NCBI RefSeq assembly: GCF_900108505.1
Contig: NZ_FNWU01000003.1
Location: forward strand, 266,683-308,520
From: Halopenitus malekzadehii
Lineage (GTDB): Archaea; Halobacteriota; Halobacteria; Halobacteriales; Haloferacaceae
Length of the DNA: 41,838 nucleotides
Direction: 5' to 3'
Shown piece by piece: positions 23,846 through 32,505 of this stretch (its first letter is position 1; every line of letters begins with the position of its first letter). The notes below the pieces were generated by a model. It worked only from the letters and a program-made list of their open reading frames with translations. It ran no database searches and had not been told where the DNA came from. A program made the position numbers and the translations under genes.

Positions 23846-24010
23846 ATGTACTGCCACTACTGCGACCGCGAGGCGGCCTTCGAGGCGGAGTCCGATGGCG
23901 TCACCGTCGGCCTCTGTGAGGACCACTTCCGCGAGCGCGTGCAGGAACTGGCCGACTCCGACGAGCTCGAGGCGCTCAAGGAGCGCGTCGACGTCGAGGG
24001 GCCGGAGTAG
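23846..24010 (+). CDS. Small zinc-finger-like protein, DUF6757-like
   Basis: The 54-residue protein begins MYCHYCDREAAFEAE and continues VGLCEDHFRERVQEL. Cys3, Cys6, Cys24 and His27 can bind one zinc ion. A charged helix follows to the C-terminus. The pattern fits the small haloarchaeal family DUF6757. Such proteins are numerous in haloarchaea and several act in regulation, but no role is evident here. It lies between the PHP gene and hemB on the same strand. Confidence 0.75.
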   Translation: MYCHYCDREAAFEAESDGVTVGLCEDHFRERVQELADSDELEALKERVDVEGPE

Positions 24011-24123
24011 TCCGCTTGGCTACCGTTTCTCCGTCGTTCCGTGCGATTCCTGGCTCCCGGCGTCGTTGAGCTCCCTCCGGCGTCGAACGAACCCTACAAG
24101 GCCTCCGACGGCCAATCCGACGT

Positions 24124-25104
24124 ATGGAACTGACGGATCGTCCCCGCCGGCTCCGGACCGACGGCGTCCGGTCGCTCGTTCGGGAGACGTCGCTGTCCGC
24201 CGCCGATCTGATCGCCCCGGTGTTCGTCGACGCCACCGCCACGGAGCGCGTGCCGATCGACTCGATGCCCGGCCACGAGCGCGTGCCGGTCGACGAGGCG
24301 GCCGATCGCGTGTCGGAGATCTGCGAGACCGGCGTCGAGGCGGTCATTCTCTTCGGCATACCCGAGTCGAAGGACGCCACCGGGAGCCGCGCCTACGCCG
24401 AGGACGGCGTGACCCAGCGGGCGATTCGGGAGATCACGGCCGAGACGGACGCCTACGTCATCGGCGACGTCTGTCTGTGTGAGTACACCGACCACGGCCA
24501 CTGCGGCGTGCTCGAGACCGGCGCTGCCGACGATCCGACGCTCACCGTTCGCAACGACGAGACGCTCGAACTGCTCGCGCGAACCGCGGTCGCACAGGCG
24601 GAGGCCGGGGTGGATATGGTCGCTCCTTCCTCGATGACCGACGGGATGGTCGCCGCGATCCGGGAGGCGCTCGACGGCGCCGGCTTCGAGGACGTTCCGA
24701 TCATGAGCTACGCCGCGAAGTACGAGTCCGCCTTCTACGGCCCCTTCCGCGACGCCGCCGACGGCGCTCCCGCCTTCGGCGACCGTCGTCACTACCAGAT
24801 GGATCCCGCGAACCGTCGGGAAGCGCTCCGTGAGGCAACCCTCGACGCCGAGGAGGGCGCCGACGTGCTGATGGTCAAGCCGGCGCTCCCGTACCTCGAC
24901 GTCGTTGGCGACCTCCGGCGCGAGTTCAACCGGCCGATCGCCGCCTACAACGTCTCCGGCGAGTACGCGATGCTACACGCCGCCGCCGAGAAGGGGTGGC
25001 TCGACCTCGAGGCGGTCGCGCTCGAGTCGCTGCAGTCGATCAAACGCGCCGGTGCCGACCTGATCATCACCTACTTCGCCGAGGACGTCGCCGAGCGGCT
25101 CTGA
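24124..25104 (+). CDS. hemB: Porphobilinogen synthase (delta-aminolevulinic acid dehydratase)
   Basis: The 326-residue enzyme joins two 5-aminolevulinate molecules into porphobilinogen in haem and cobamide synthesis. Active-site lysines are in [15 protein letters not shown] (Lys199) and [10 protein letters not shown] (Lys252, Schiff base). The zinc-binding segment [14 protein letters not shown] supplies Cys117, Cys119 and Cys127, so this is a Zn-dependent type and not the Mg-only type. Length and ends are normal. It converges on the ferredoxin gene with 3 bases between stop codons. Confidence 0.96.
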   Translation: MELTDRPRRLRTDGVRSLVRETSLSAADLIAPVFVDATATERVPIDSMPGHERVPVDEAADRVSEICETGVEAVILFGIPESKDATGSRAYAEDGVTQRAIREITAETDAYVIGDVCLCEYTDHGHCGVLETGAADDPTLTVRNDETLELLARTAVAQAEAGVDMVAPSSMTDGMVAAIREALDGAGFEDVPIMSYAAKYESAFYGPFRDAADGAPAFGDRRHYQMDPANRREALREATLDAEEGADVLMVKPALPYLDVVGDLRREFNRPIAAYNVSGEYAMLHAAAEKGWLDLEAVALESLQSIKRAGADLIITYFAEDVAERL

Positions 25105-25107
25105 GCT

Positions 25108-25404
25108 TCAGACGATCCGCTCGCCGTCGTCGTCGTACACCGCGATCGCGTCAACCGGACAGACGCGCGCCGACATCTCCGCATCGAACTCCTCCCCCTC
25201 GGGGACCGTCACCTCGAGCACCTCTCCGCTTTCGATCGCCTCCTGGGTCGCGCCCATCTCGCCCGCCCGTTCGTCGTCGTCGGCTACGGCGTTGCCCCCG
25301 ACCAGGTCGGCCTTCCCGTCGTCCATGTTCTCCTCGAACCGGTCCCACTCCTCAACACACTGATACATCCCGATGCAGGTGTCGCGATCGAAGACGACCT
25401 TCAT
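25108..25404 (-). CDS. Three-cysteine ferredoxin
   Basis: The 98-residue protein has CIGMYQC (Cys10, Met13, Cys16) near the start and CPVDAI (Cys82) near the end, separated by an acidic insert of about 60 residues. This is the pattern of monocluster ferredoxins in which the second ligand is not Cys, so a [3Fe-4S] cluster is expected; related small ferredoxins serve cytochrome P450 enzymes. The redox partner is unknown. The frame continues far upstream, but MKVVFDRDTC at 25404 is the natural start. Divergent from the VOC gene. Confidence 0.85.
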   Translation of the reverse strand: MKVVFDRDTCIGMYQCVEEWDRFEENMDDGKADLVGGNAVADDDERAGEMGATQEAIESGEVLEVTVPEGEEFDAEMSARVCPVDAIAVYDDDGERIV

Positions 25405-25530
25405 ACCGGGACGTTCGGGCGACCGGCCCATAGTGGTGCCGACAGCGGCGGCCAGCAGCTCCCCCGTCGATGCGAGGGTCCCAACGGCCCTCGCCGGTAG
25501 ACGCAAGGGCCTCGGGACCCTACCCGGGAT

Positions 25531-26142
25531 ATGGAGCCCGACGTCACCGCGGAGCGACCCGACAGCCCGTTTCACACGGTCGGCACCGACCACATCACCG
25601 TCATCGGCAGCAACGTCGCGGACACGATCGAGTACTACCGCGACCTGCTCGGGATGCCGCTCGTCCTGCGCCAGCCCAACCTCGACCAGCCGGAGGTGAC
25701 CCACCTCTTCTTCGACACCGGCGACGGCCGGATCCTCACCTTCTTCGTCACCGACGACCGCCCCTCGAATCCGAATCCGCAGCGAACCGGCCTGGGGCAG
25801 GTCCATCATCTCGCGTTCACGATCGAGGCTGAGCGCCTCGAGGAGATCAAGGCCGCGCTCGACGACGCCGGCTACGGCTACAACGAGTTCGACCGCGGCG
25901 CGTTCCACTCGCTGTACACCCGCGACCACAACGGCCTCACGATCGAACTCGCGGTCGACAAGTATGAGATCCCCGACGACCGCCGCGGTGAGGTGTTCGC
26001 GCGCGCCCAGCAGGCCCGCGTCGAGGCTGGCGCGGAGTACGTCGACGACGAACATATGGAGGACGCGATCGAGGCGCTTGGGATGGAGGTCGTCCGCAAC
26101 GAGACGCCCGACGCCGACAGCGGCGTCGGCGGCGTGGAGTAG
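25531..26142 (+). CDS. VOC-fold (glyoxalase/dioxygenase superfamily) protein
   Basis: The 203-residue protein has paired VOC modules: TDHITVIGSNVADTIEYYRDLLGM near 19-42 and VHHLAFTIEAERLEEIKAAL near 91-110. RDHNGLTIELAVDKY near 131-145 supplies the last ligand. His21, His92 and Glu139 are the likely metal ligands. The family includes glyoxalase I, ring-cleavage dioxygenases and epimerases, and this length and the NGLTIEL motif fit a ring-cleavage-like member. A C-terminal helical tail follows (155-203). Substrate unknown. Confidence 0.8.
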   Translation: MEPDVTAERPDSPFHTVGTDHITVIGSNVADTIEYYRDLLGMPLVLRQPNLDQPEVTHLFFDTGDGRILTFFVTDDRPSNPNPQRTGLGQVHHLAFTIEAERLEEIKAALDDAGYGYNEFDRGAFHSLYTRDHNGLTIELAVDKYEIPDDRRGEVFARAQQARVEAGAEYVDDEHMEDAIEALGMEVVRNETPDADSGVGGVE

Positions 26143-26235
26143 TCGCGCGGTCGCAGTCGTCCGGTTTCGGGTCTGATTCATCCTCTCGCCGCCGGACGGA
26201 AACGCTTACTCGCCGGGGCCCCGGATCCGGAGTCA

Positions 26236-27159
26236 ATGACCACTGATTCGAACGCGGACACGACCACCGCCGGTTCGGCCGCCTTCTTCGACCGGCTGGC
26301 CGATCGCATCGCCGCCGTCGACAGCGTCGTCTCCGTCGGTCTCGACCCGGATCCGAACCGGATTCCGGCGTTCCTGACCGACACGGACCTTCCGCGCTGG
26401 GCGTTCAACCGGCGGATCATCGACGCGACCCACGAACACGCGGCCTGTTACAAGCCGAACGCCGCCTTCTACGAGGATCCGGACGGCTGGCGCGCGCTGC
26501 GCGAGACCATCGCGTACGCGCACGGGAAGGACGTTCCCGTCCTGCTCGACGCCAAGCGTGCCGACATCGGGAACACGGCGCGCCGGTACGCGAGCGCGCT
26601 CGATGACACGGACGGGCTGGGTGTGGACGCGATCACGGTCAATCCGTATATGGGCCGCGACTCCCTGCAGCCGTTCCTCGACCACGCGGATGCGGGCGTC
26701 TTCGTGCTCTGTCGGACGTCGAACCCCGGCGGGAGCGACCTCCAGGACCTCGAACTCGCCTCCGGCGAGCCCGTCTACGAGCGGATCGCCGCCCTGGCGG
26801 ACCTGTGGAACGACCACGGCAACGTGGGGCTCGTCGTCGGCGCAACCGTGCCCGCGGAGCTCGAGACCCTCCGCGAGTCGGTCCCTGATCTGCCGTTCCT
26901 GGTTCCCGGCGTCGGCGCGCAGGGCGGCGACGCCGAGGCGGCGGTCGAACACGGCCTCGCCGCCAGGCCCGGTCACGACGTCGACGTCGGCCTCGTCAAC
27001 TCCTCGCGCGGGATCATCTTCGCCGGGGAGGACGCCGGCGGTACCGGTGGAGGCATCGGCGCCGGCGGAGCGGACCGCCCCGACGAGGAGGCGGCGTACT
27101 TCCGGGCGGCCGGCGAGTCGGCCAAGCGCCTCAAGCGCCGGCTGAACCGGCATCGGTGA
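26236..27159 (+). CDS. pyrF: Orotidine 5'-phosphate decarboxylase, type 2
   Basis: The 307-residue enzyme makes UMP from OMP in pyrimidine synthesis. [13 protein letters not shown] near 34-46, YKPNAAFYE near 75 and [11 protein letters not shown] near 105-115 (catalytic Lys107 and Asp) mark the type 2 branch, which is longer than the classical enzyme. The C-terminal [17 protein letters not shown] closes the phosphate site. The trmY start follows the stop by 5 bases, so the two are likely cotranscribed. Confidence 0.93.
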   Translation: MTTDSNADTTTAGSAAFFDRLADRIAAVDSVVSVGLDPDPNRIPAFLTDTDLPRWAFNRRIIDATHEHAACYKPNAAFYEDPDGWRALRETIAYAHGKDVPVLLDAKRADIGNTARRYASALDDTDGLGVDAITVNPYMGRDSLQPFLDHADAGVFVLCRTSNPGGSDLQDLELASGEPVYERIAALADLWNDHGNVGLVVGATVPAELETLRESVPDLPFLVPGVGAQGGDAEAAVEHGLAARPGHDVDVGLVNSSRGIIFAGEDAGGTGGGIGAGGADRPDEEAAYFRAAGESAKRLKRRLNRHR

Positions 27160-27164
27160 TCCCG

Positions 27165-27758
27165 ATGCGCCAGTTCGTCGTCGTCGCCCACGAGCTCGAT
27201 CCGGCCGCCGACGTGTCGCTCGACGACCTCCCCGGGACCGGCCGGCTCGACCTGCTGTGTCGATGCGTGGGCGCGGCGGTGTTCCTCTCCCACGGGATCC
27301 GCGACTCCGTTCGGGTGCACCTCGTCGTCGACGACGCCTACACGGTCCGGTTCGACGCGGACCGGCTGCGACACCTCCATCCCGACGAGCGCAACGTCGC
27401 TGCCCGGATCCGGGACGCCCTTGGGGATCGCGAGGATGCGATCGGTCACCAGCCCGCCGACGTCTCGCCGGGCGTGGAGATCTATCGGATGGGGGTCGAG
27501 GCGACCCTCGATCGACTCGCCCGCGAGGGCTCGATCGTGCAGCTGCACGAGGACGGCACGCCCCTTGCCGACGACTTGCCGCCGGCCGATCCCGTGTTCA
27601 TCCTGTCGGACCACCGCGATTTCACCGACGCCGAGCGAGCGGTGCTCGCCGACCACGCGGACAGCCGGGTTCGGCTGGGTCCGGAGACGCTGCACGCCGA
27701 CCACGCGATCACGGTCGCGCACAACTGGCTCGACACGGACGGCTATGAATCCTACTGA
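27165..27758 (+). CDS. trmY: tRNA pseudouridine(54) N1-methyltransferase TrmY
   Basis: The 197-residue SPOUT methyltransferase makes N1-methylpseudouridine at tRNA position 54 in archaea. Diagnostic parts are [13 protein letters not shown] at the start, a Cys/Ala-rich core ([17 protein letters not shown]), [13 protein letters not shown] near 146 and [20 protein letters not shown] at the knot. Its frame also opens at GTG 27156, but MRQF at 27165 is the family start. The next gene begins inside its last codons. Confidence 0.9.
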   Translation: MRQFVVVAHELDPAADVSLDDLPGTGRLDLLCRCVGAAVFLSHGIRDSVRVHLVVDDAYTVRFDADRLRHLHPDERNVAARIRDALGDREDAIGHQPADVSPGVEIYRMGVEATLDRLAREGSIVQLHEDGTPLADDLPPADPVFILSDHRDFTDAERAVLADHADSRVRLGPETLHADHAITVAHNWLDTDGYESY

Positions 27759-28152
27759 CCCCGAAGCTGACGATTCCGATGTCGAAGCCGGTGACGTTCC
27801 CGACGGTCGCGTCGACCTCCGAACCGGTGAGTTCGACGTCCTCGTCCGTGGCGTCGACGTCGATCCCGAAACGCGATGTGTACACTACCGGAGTGACGTC
27901 GACGTCGCCGCCTTCCGGTTCGCGTGCTGTGACGCGTACTTCCCGTGTTTCCGGTGTCACGAGGAGACCACTGACCACGACGCGGTCCCGTGGCCCCGCG
28001 ATCGGTTCGACGATCCGGCGGTGCTCTGTGGCGTCTGCGGCGAGACGCTGTCGCCGACCGCGTATCTCGCGGCCGCCGACGCCTGCCCGTCCTGTGGCGC
28101 CGCGTTCAATCCCGGCTGTCGCGCCCATTACGATCGATACTTCGAGATCTGA
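27745..28152 (+). CDS. CHY zinc-finger protein
   Basis: The 135-residue protein carries a CHY zinc finger: [28 protein letters not shown] near 45-72. Then come CGVCG near 95 and [16 protein letters not shown] near 112-128. Together they form several Cys/His zinc sites, as in the N-terminus of eukaryotic Pirh2 and in yeast Hot13. The ATG overlaps the trmY end by 14 bases in another frame, so translation is probably coupled. Role in archaea unknown. Confidence 0.85.
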   Translation: MNPTDPEADDSDVEAGDVPDGRVDLRTGEFDVLVRGVDVDPETRCVHYRSDVDVAAFRFACCDAYFPCFRCHEETTDHDAVPWPRDRFDDPAVLCGVCGETLSPTAYLAAADACPSCGAAFNPGCRAHYDRYFEI

Positions 28153-28216
28153 ACCCGTCGAGCTCCCAGCGACTCGACGTTGCAAGTCCGCCGTCCCTTG
28201 GCGAATATGCGGGACT

Positions 28217-28235
28217 CCGCCACGGTCTGTGGCGG
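28217..28235. terminator. Perfect 7-bp stem-loop after the CHY gene
   Basis: CCGCCAC and GTGGCGG flank a 5-base loop in the spacer between the CHY gene and tRNA-Pro. No T tract follows, so a terminator role is only possible. The likely tRNA promoter TATA box (GTTAAAGG, 28245-28252) lies just after it. Confidence 0.35.
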
Positions 28236-28276
28236 TTCGGAAGCGTTAAAGGAACGACTGACGTTACTCCGAATGC

Positions 28277-28349
28277 GGGCCGGTGGGGTAGCTTGGTATC
28301 CTTCGGCCTTCGGGTGGCCGTAACCGCGATTCGAATTCGCGCCGGCCCA
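28277..28349 (+). tRNA. tRNA-Pro (anticodon CGG)
   Basis: A complete 73-base cloverleaf is present: acceptor GGGCCGG / CCGGCCC, anticodon stem CGGCC / GGCCG with loop TTCGGGT (anticodon CGG, reading CCG), and T arm CGCGA-TTCGAAT-TCGCG. The discriminator base is A and CCA is not encoded. A TATA-like GTTAAAGG lies about 28 bases upstream. Confidence 0.93.
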
Positions 28350-28387
28350 CTTCTCCCGCAATTCGACTCCGGATAGCGATGTTCTCG

Positions 28388-28411
28388 GGCCTTCGGGTGG
28401 TCGTAACCGCG
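28388..28411 (+). pseudogene. Partial duplicate of tRNA-Pro (anticodon arm to variable loop)
   Basis: The 24 bases GGCCTTCGGGTGGYCGTAACC plus GCG at 28305-28328 recur at 28388-28411 with one mismatch, 83 bp downstream. No acceptor or T arm accompanies the copy. It could be the trace of an integration site or a local duplication. A hairpin GCGGAGC-TTC-GTTCCGC follows near 28440. Confidence 0.75.
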
Positions 28412-28535
28412 TTCTCGCGAGTGGAACGAGCGAGGGCTTGCGGAGCTTCGTTCCGCGGTGAGTGCGAAATTTTGCTCCTCCGGTCGCCAAGATTGATACA
28501 GCCACGTCCCGACCGTGCAACCGATCGACGATCGA

Positions 28536-28907
28536 ATGGCTGACCACACCACGCGACCCCGCTCGGCGATCGCCCGCCTCGACCAGCTGACGGACTATTT
28601 TGACGCTCGTCGGTCCGCCGTCTGGACCGCGGCGGTGGGCCTGTTCGTCGTCGGCGATCTCCTCACGACCGGCGTCGGGGTGCGGTACGGGTCGATCGTC
28701 GAGGCGGGACCGGTGGCGGCGCCGCTGCTTTCCGCACACGGGTTCTGGATGATGCTTCCGTTGAAGGCCGCGGCCCTCGCGATCGGGGCCGGACTCTACG
28801 CGACCGTGCCCCGGCCGTACGACGTCGGCGCGCCGCTCGGCCTGGCCGCAGTCGGCGTGATCGTCGTGGGATGGAACCTCGTGATGATCGCGTTGACGAT
28901 CGCGTGA
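28536..28907 (+). CDS. Small integral membrane protein
   Basis: The 123-residue protein (from ATG 28536) has three likely membrane helices: AVWTAAVGLFVVGDLLTTGVG (about 28-48), a segment around LLSAHGFWMMLPLKAAALAIGAGLYA (60-85), and LGLAAVGVIVVGWNLVMIALTI (100-121). The motif GDLLTTGVG with an Asp in the first helix resembles DUF5658-type membrane proteins, a tentative match. A GTG at 28515 would add 7 residues. Function unknown. Confidence 0.65.
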   Translation: MADHTTRPRSAIARLDQLTDYFDARRSAVWTAAVGLFVVGDLLTTGVGVRYGSIVEAGPVAAPLLSAHGFWMMLPLKAAALAIGAGLYATVPRPYDVGAPLGLAAVGVIVVGWNLVMIALTIA

Positions 28908-28958
28908 GGGGGACGGATACCGGCGATCGTCGGGGTGACTGCGTCCCGACCGGGCCCG

Positions 28959-29261
28959 TCACTCCGCAGGCGATCCTGTATCCGCCACCACGAGGTGCTC
29001 CCAGATGAACTCGATGACTGCCCAGGCGACGAGCCAGGCGAACGCCAGGACGAACGCGATCACCGTCGTCGACAGCCCCCCGAACGGTTGAGCCAGATCC
29101 AACAGCATCGGCAGCGCGAGGAGGACGGCGATCACCGCCGTGGCGCCGCCGAGCAGACAACAGAGAGACGTCGACGGCGAGTCACTGCGCGTCGGCGCGT
29201 CCGCGACGCTCGGCGTGCTCCGGTCGTGGCCCTCCGTCCCCGTCCTGTGTGGTGTGGACAT
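28959..29261 (-). CDS. Small two-span membrane protein
   Basis: The 100-residue protein has a polar first third (MSTPHRTGTEGHDRST) and two membrane helices, CCLLGGATAVIAVLLALPMLL (about 34-54) and TVIAFVLAFAWLVAWAVIEFI (about 65-86). It is likely an inner membrane protein with no other motif. The start at 29261 is supported by GGGAG about 10 bases upstream and by CATATTTATAACG on the minus strand near 29298-29309 as TATA box. Confidence 0.65.
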   Translation of the reverse strand: MSTPHRTGTEGHDRSTPSVADAPTRSDSPSTSLCCLLGGATAVIAVLLALPMLLDLAQPFGGLSTTVIAFVLAFAWLVAWAVIEFIWEHLVVADTGSPAE

Positions 29262-29432
29262 ACATAGCACTCCCGGCTAAAAGTATGTAATCGATCGTTA
29301 TAAATATGCTCCACGGACGCGTCTCGCGGCGCTCCAACTGCGATGCCGGATGCACCCCATCTCCATTCGTGGCTCACGATGGACGTGGATGACGGACTGC
29401 CGGCTGCCGTTCGCTGTGGGGTGTCGAAGAAG

Positions 29433-29507
29433 TGGGTTGGGGCGAATTTGAATCGCCGGCCTCCTCCATGTCAAGGAGGTGTCATAACCAGACTAGACCA
29501 CCAACCC
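29433..29507 (-). tRNA. tRNA-Val (anticodon GAC)
   Basis: Read on the minus strand the 75 bases fold fully: acceptor GGGTTGG / CCAACCC, D arm GTC...GAC, anticodon stem CCTCC / GGAGG with loop TTGACAT (anticodon GAC, reading GUC), variable AGGCC, T arm GGCGA-TTCAAAT-TCGCC, discriminator A. CCA is not encoded. Confidence 0.95.
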
Positions 29508-29722
29508 GTCCGTGGCTCGTCCGGCGCATTTCGTGATACCCTGGGGACGTAATTGAACCTTTCGAATCGGGGACGGCGGCGGTGGCGGTCGCGGCGGTGG
29601 GCCGTCCCGCGCGTCGGTACTGCTCCGTCCGTCCCGCTACTCATCCGGTCCGTCTCCGTCCCCACTCGTCAGGTCTCGTCGCCACTCGTCCGGTTCAAGT
29701 GGCTCGACGGCCACCGCCACGT

Positions 29723-30931
29723 ATGACCGACGGTCCCGATCGTGTCGATCGCTTCGACCGCTCCGCCCGCGCCGCTCGTCTCGACGACTACCTGAACGCC
29801 CACGGCCTCGAGGCCGTCTGGTTCGCGCGACCGAACGGCTTCGCCTGGCTCATCGGCGGTTCGAACGTCGTCGATCGTGGGGCCGAAGTCGGCGTCGCGG
29901 CGGTGGGATACGACGGCGAGTTTCGCGTAATCGCCTCCGCCGACGCAGCGGACCGGATCCGCGAGGAGGAGGTCCCAGACGACGTCCCGGTCGAGTCGGT
30001 CCCCTGGCACGAGGACTCGCTGCTGGCCGCCATCGCGGACCGGTCGCCGATGCCCGCCGCGCTCGACGTCGACGCCGCGGGGTTCGAGGACGTCGACGCC
30101 TCGCGGCTCCGGCAGCCCCTCATCGATGACGACGTCGAGCGGTACCGGGAGCTCGGTCGCGAGGCCGCCGCCGCGGTCGAGACGGTCTGCCGACAGCTCG
30201 AACCGACCGACCCCGAGTACGAGGTCGCCGCCGCCATCGAGATCGCCCTGGCCGCACGCGACGTCTCCACGCCGGTCCTGCTCGTCGGTGGGGACGACCG
30301 CGCCTCGCGCTTCCGGAGTCCCACCCCGGGCGACGCGGAACTGGGCGAGTACGCGATCGTCTCCGTTACCGCCGAACGCGCGGGGCTCCACGCGTCGCTC
30401 ACGCGCACGGTCGTCTTCGACCCGCCGGCGTGGCTCCGGGATCGACACCGTGCGGCCGCCCGGATCGAGGCGACGGCGATCGCCGCTACGGAGGTCGCGG
30501 TCGGGAGATCGGAGGCTGCGGTCGACGATTCGGAGGCTGCGGTCGACGGATCGGCTGTCACGGCCGGCGACTCGAACCGGATCACGGACGCCGGCGACGT
30601 GTTTGCGGCGATCCGGGACGCCTACGACGCGGTCGGTCACCCTGACGAGTGGCGCGCGCACCACCAGGGCGGTGCGGCGGGATTCGACGTCCGTGAGTGG
30701 ATCGCACGCCCCGAGGCCACCGATCCGGTGACCGCGCCGATGGGATACGCCTGGAACCCGACCGTCGCGGGCGCGCGCAGCGAGGACACCTACCTCGTCG
30801 CCGGCGACCGCACCGAGATCCTCACGAAGACCGGCCGCTGGCCGACTCTCGAGGTGGAATCCGTCGACGTTGACGGCGTTCGGCAGCGCCGGTACGACCG
30901 CCACGCACCGGTCGTGCTCTCGGAGGAGTGA
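29723..30931 (+). CDS. M24 (aminopeptidase P / Xaa-Pro dipeptidase fold) protein, metal site degenerate
   Basis: The 402-residue protein has the two-domain layout of Xaa-Pro peptidases: an N-terminal creatinase-like domain (RLDDYLNAHGLEAVWFARPNGFAWLIGGSN) and a C-terminal pita-bread domain from about 150. HHQGGAAGFDVREW and the GARSEDTYLV segment are kept. The first two Asp ligands (usually DxG...DxxRT) read SVTAERAGLHASLTRT, and the EPG Glu is replaced in AWNPTVAG. Most metal ligands are therefore missing, and I expect no normal peptidase activity. A 30-residue Ala/Asp-rich repeat (VGRSEAAVDDSEAAVDGSA) is inserted near 265. The TATA region has not been resolved. Confidence 0.75.
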   Translation: MTDGPDRVDRFDRSARAARLDDYLNAHGLEAVWFARPNGFAWLIGGSNVVDRGAEVGVAAVGYDGEFRVIASADAADRIREEEVPDDVPVESVPWHEDSLLAAIADRSPMPAALDVDAAGFEDVDASRLRQPLIDDDVERYRELGREAAAAVETVCRQLEPTDPEYEVAAAIEIALAARDVSTPVLLVGGDDRASRFRSPTPGDAELGEYAIVSVTAERAGLHASLTRTVVFDPPAWLRDRHRAAARIEATAIAATEVAVGRSEAAVDDSEAAVDGSAVTAGDSNRITDAGDVFAAIRDAYDAVGHPDEWRAHHQGGAAGFDVREWIARPEATDPVTAPMGYAWNPTVAGARSEDTYLVAGDRTEILTKTGRWPTLEVESVDVDGVRQRRYDRHAPVVLSEE

Positions 30932-31022
30932 CCCGGAACCGACTCGTGATCCTCCCGCAGCGTGAACCGAATCCAGAAAGGTTTTGTAGGATACCGGTTC
31001 TACCTACGCCCAATGAGCGCGG

Positions 31023-31169
31023 ATGCCCGCCGTGACGCTCGACTCTTCCGAGAGCGGCGAGCCCCGCGACCGCGACGACGACCGGCCCTTTGAGGCCGAT
31101 ATTACCTACCCCCCCATCGTCGTCACGCATCGTTCCTTCGTCCACAACGTCCAGTTTTCGGTCGGTTAG
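31023..31169 (+). CDS. Possible 48-residue protein upstream of argG
   Basis: An open frame in the 310-base spacer before argG encodes a peptide starting MPAVTLDSSESGEP and ending THRSFVHNVQFSVG. Codon third positions are mostly G or C, as in real genes here. I recognise no family. An alternative frame from ATG 31013 (ending 31093) encodes 26 residues, ten of them Arg. Only one of the two, or neither, is likely translated. Confidence 0.3.
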   Translation: MPAVTLDSSESGEPRDRDDDRPFEADITYPPIVVTHRSFVHNVQFSVG

Positions 31170-31208
31170 CGTCCGCCAGACCATTTTATTACAATTCTAA
31201 AACCGCTG

Positions 31209-31216
31209 AATTTAAG
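31209..31216 (+). promoter_or_regulatory. TATA-like box of argG
   Basis: AATTTAAG lies about 29 bases before the ATG at 31242, which fits a leaderless transcript for the arginine gene cluster. A second AT-rich stretch, CATTTTATTACAATTC, lies near 31181-31196 and may be an alternative promoter or operator. Confidence 0.5.
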
Positions 31217-31241
31217 GGTCTAAGGGGCCCAGCACACGGTA

Positions 31242-32501
31242 ATGACACGTGTGGCACTCGCGTTTAGCGGGGGACTCGACACCACGGTCTGTGTACCACT
31301 GCTCGAGGAGGAATACGGATACGACGAGGTCATCGGCGTCACCGTCGACGTCGGTCAACCCGAATCGGAGTTCGAAGAGGCCGAGGAGACCGCCGAGGCG
31401 CTCGGGCTCGATCTCCACGTCGTCGACGCCAAAGCGGAGTTCGCAGACCTCTGTTTCGACGCGGTCCGCGCCAACGCGACCTACCAGGGCTATCCCCTGG
31501 GGACCGCGCTCGCGCGCCCCGTCATCGCCGAGGCGATCCTCGAGGTCGCCCTCGAGGAGGACTGTGACGCCGTCGCGCACGGATGTACCGGCAAGGGCAA
31601 CGACCAGCTGCGGTTCGAGGCCGTCTGGCGCGGCTCGGATCTGGAAGTGATCGCGCCCGTGCGTGAGCTGGGGCTCACCCGCGAGTGGGAAATTGACTAT
31701 GCCGCCGAGAAGGATCTGCCCGTCGAAGCCGGCGACGGCGGCGTCTGGTCGATCGACACGAACATCTGGTCGCGCGCGGTCGAGGGCGGCGAGCTCGAGA
31801 ACCCCGATTACGTCCCGCCGGAGGACATCTACGAGTGGACCGCCGAGCCCGAGGGCGAGACGACCATCGAGGTGACCTTCGAGGAGGGCGTTCCCGTCGC
31901 CGTCGACGGCGAGGAGATGGGCCCCGTCGAGCTCATTCAACACCTCAACGAGTACGCGGGCGGCTACGGCGTCGGCCGCACCGACGTGATGGAGGACCGG
32001 ATGCTCGGCCTGAAGGTGCGCGAGAACTACGAGCATCCCGCCGCGACCGTGCTCCTCACCGCCCACTCGGCACTCGAGGACCTCGTGTTGACGAAGGGCG
32101 AGCGCTCGTTCAAGACGGGCATCGAACAGGAATGGTCCGAGAAAGCCTACCAGGGGCTCGTTTTTGCACCCCTGATGAACGCACTCGACGCGTTCATCGC
32201 CGAGACGCAGGACGTCGTCACCGGCAGCGCCACGGTGAAGGTGTCCGGTGGCAACTGCCGCGTCGTCGCCCGCGACAGCGAGTACGCGGTCTACTCCGAG
32301 GAGATGGCCTCGTTCAACACCGCCGACGTGGCCGGCATCGCCCAGGAGGACGCCACCGGCGTCGCCAAGTACCACGGCCTCCAGGAGCGCCTCGCGAACG
32401 CGGTCTCCGAGGACGTCTCCGACCGCGAACTCGCTGCTGACGGTGCCGGGGCGGACGACGCGGAAGGAACCGACGGCGTCACCACCGACACCGACGAGTA
32501 G
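31242..32501 (+). CDS. argG: Argininosuccinate synthase
   Basis: The 419-residue enzyme joins citrulline and aspartate with ATP. The N-terminal ATP pyrophosphatase loop ALAFSGGLDTTVC is at 5-17. HGCTGKGNDQLRFE near 111 and SIDTNIWSRAVEGGELE near 167 are the substrate segments. The C-terminus has a short acidic disordered tail ending in DTDE. It is the first gene of a nine-gene same-strand arginine cluster; argH follows 4 bases after its stop. Confidence 0.96.
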   Translation: MTRVALAFSGGLDTTVCVPLLEEEYGYDEVIGVTVDVGQPESEFEEAEETAEALGLDLHVVDAKAEFADLCFDAVRANATYQGYPLGTALARPVIAEAILEVALEEDCDAVAHGCTGKGNDQLRFEAVWRGSDLEVIAPVRELGLTREWEIDYAAEKDLPVEAGDGGVWSIDTNIWSRAVEGGELENPDYVPPEDIYEWTAEPEGETTIEVTFEEGVPVAVDGEEMGPVELIQHLNEYAGGYGVGRTDVMEDRMLGLKVRENYEHPAATVLLTAHSALEDLVLTKGERSFKTGIEQEWSEKAYQGLVFAPLMNALDAFIAETQDVVTGSATVKVSGGNCRVVARDSEYAVYSEEMASFNTADVAGIAQEDATGVAKYHGLQERLANAVSEDVSDRELAADGAGADDAEGTDGVTTDTDE

Positions 32502-32505
32502 ACCG

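Noticed and set aside
28370-28480. Second complete tRNA after tRNA-Pro
   Set aside because: Only the anticodon arm and part of the variable loop are copied; acceptor and T arms do not form.
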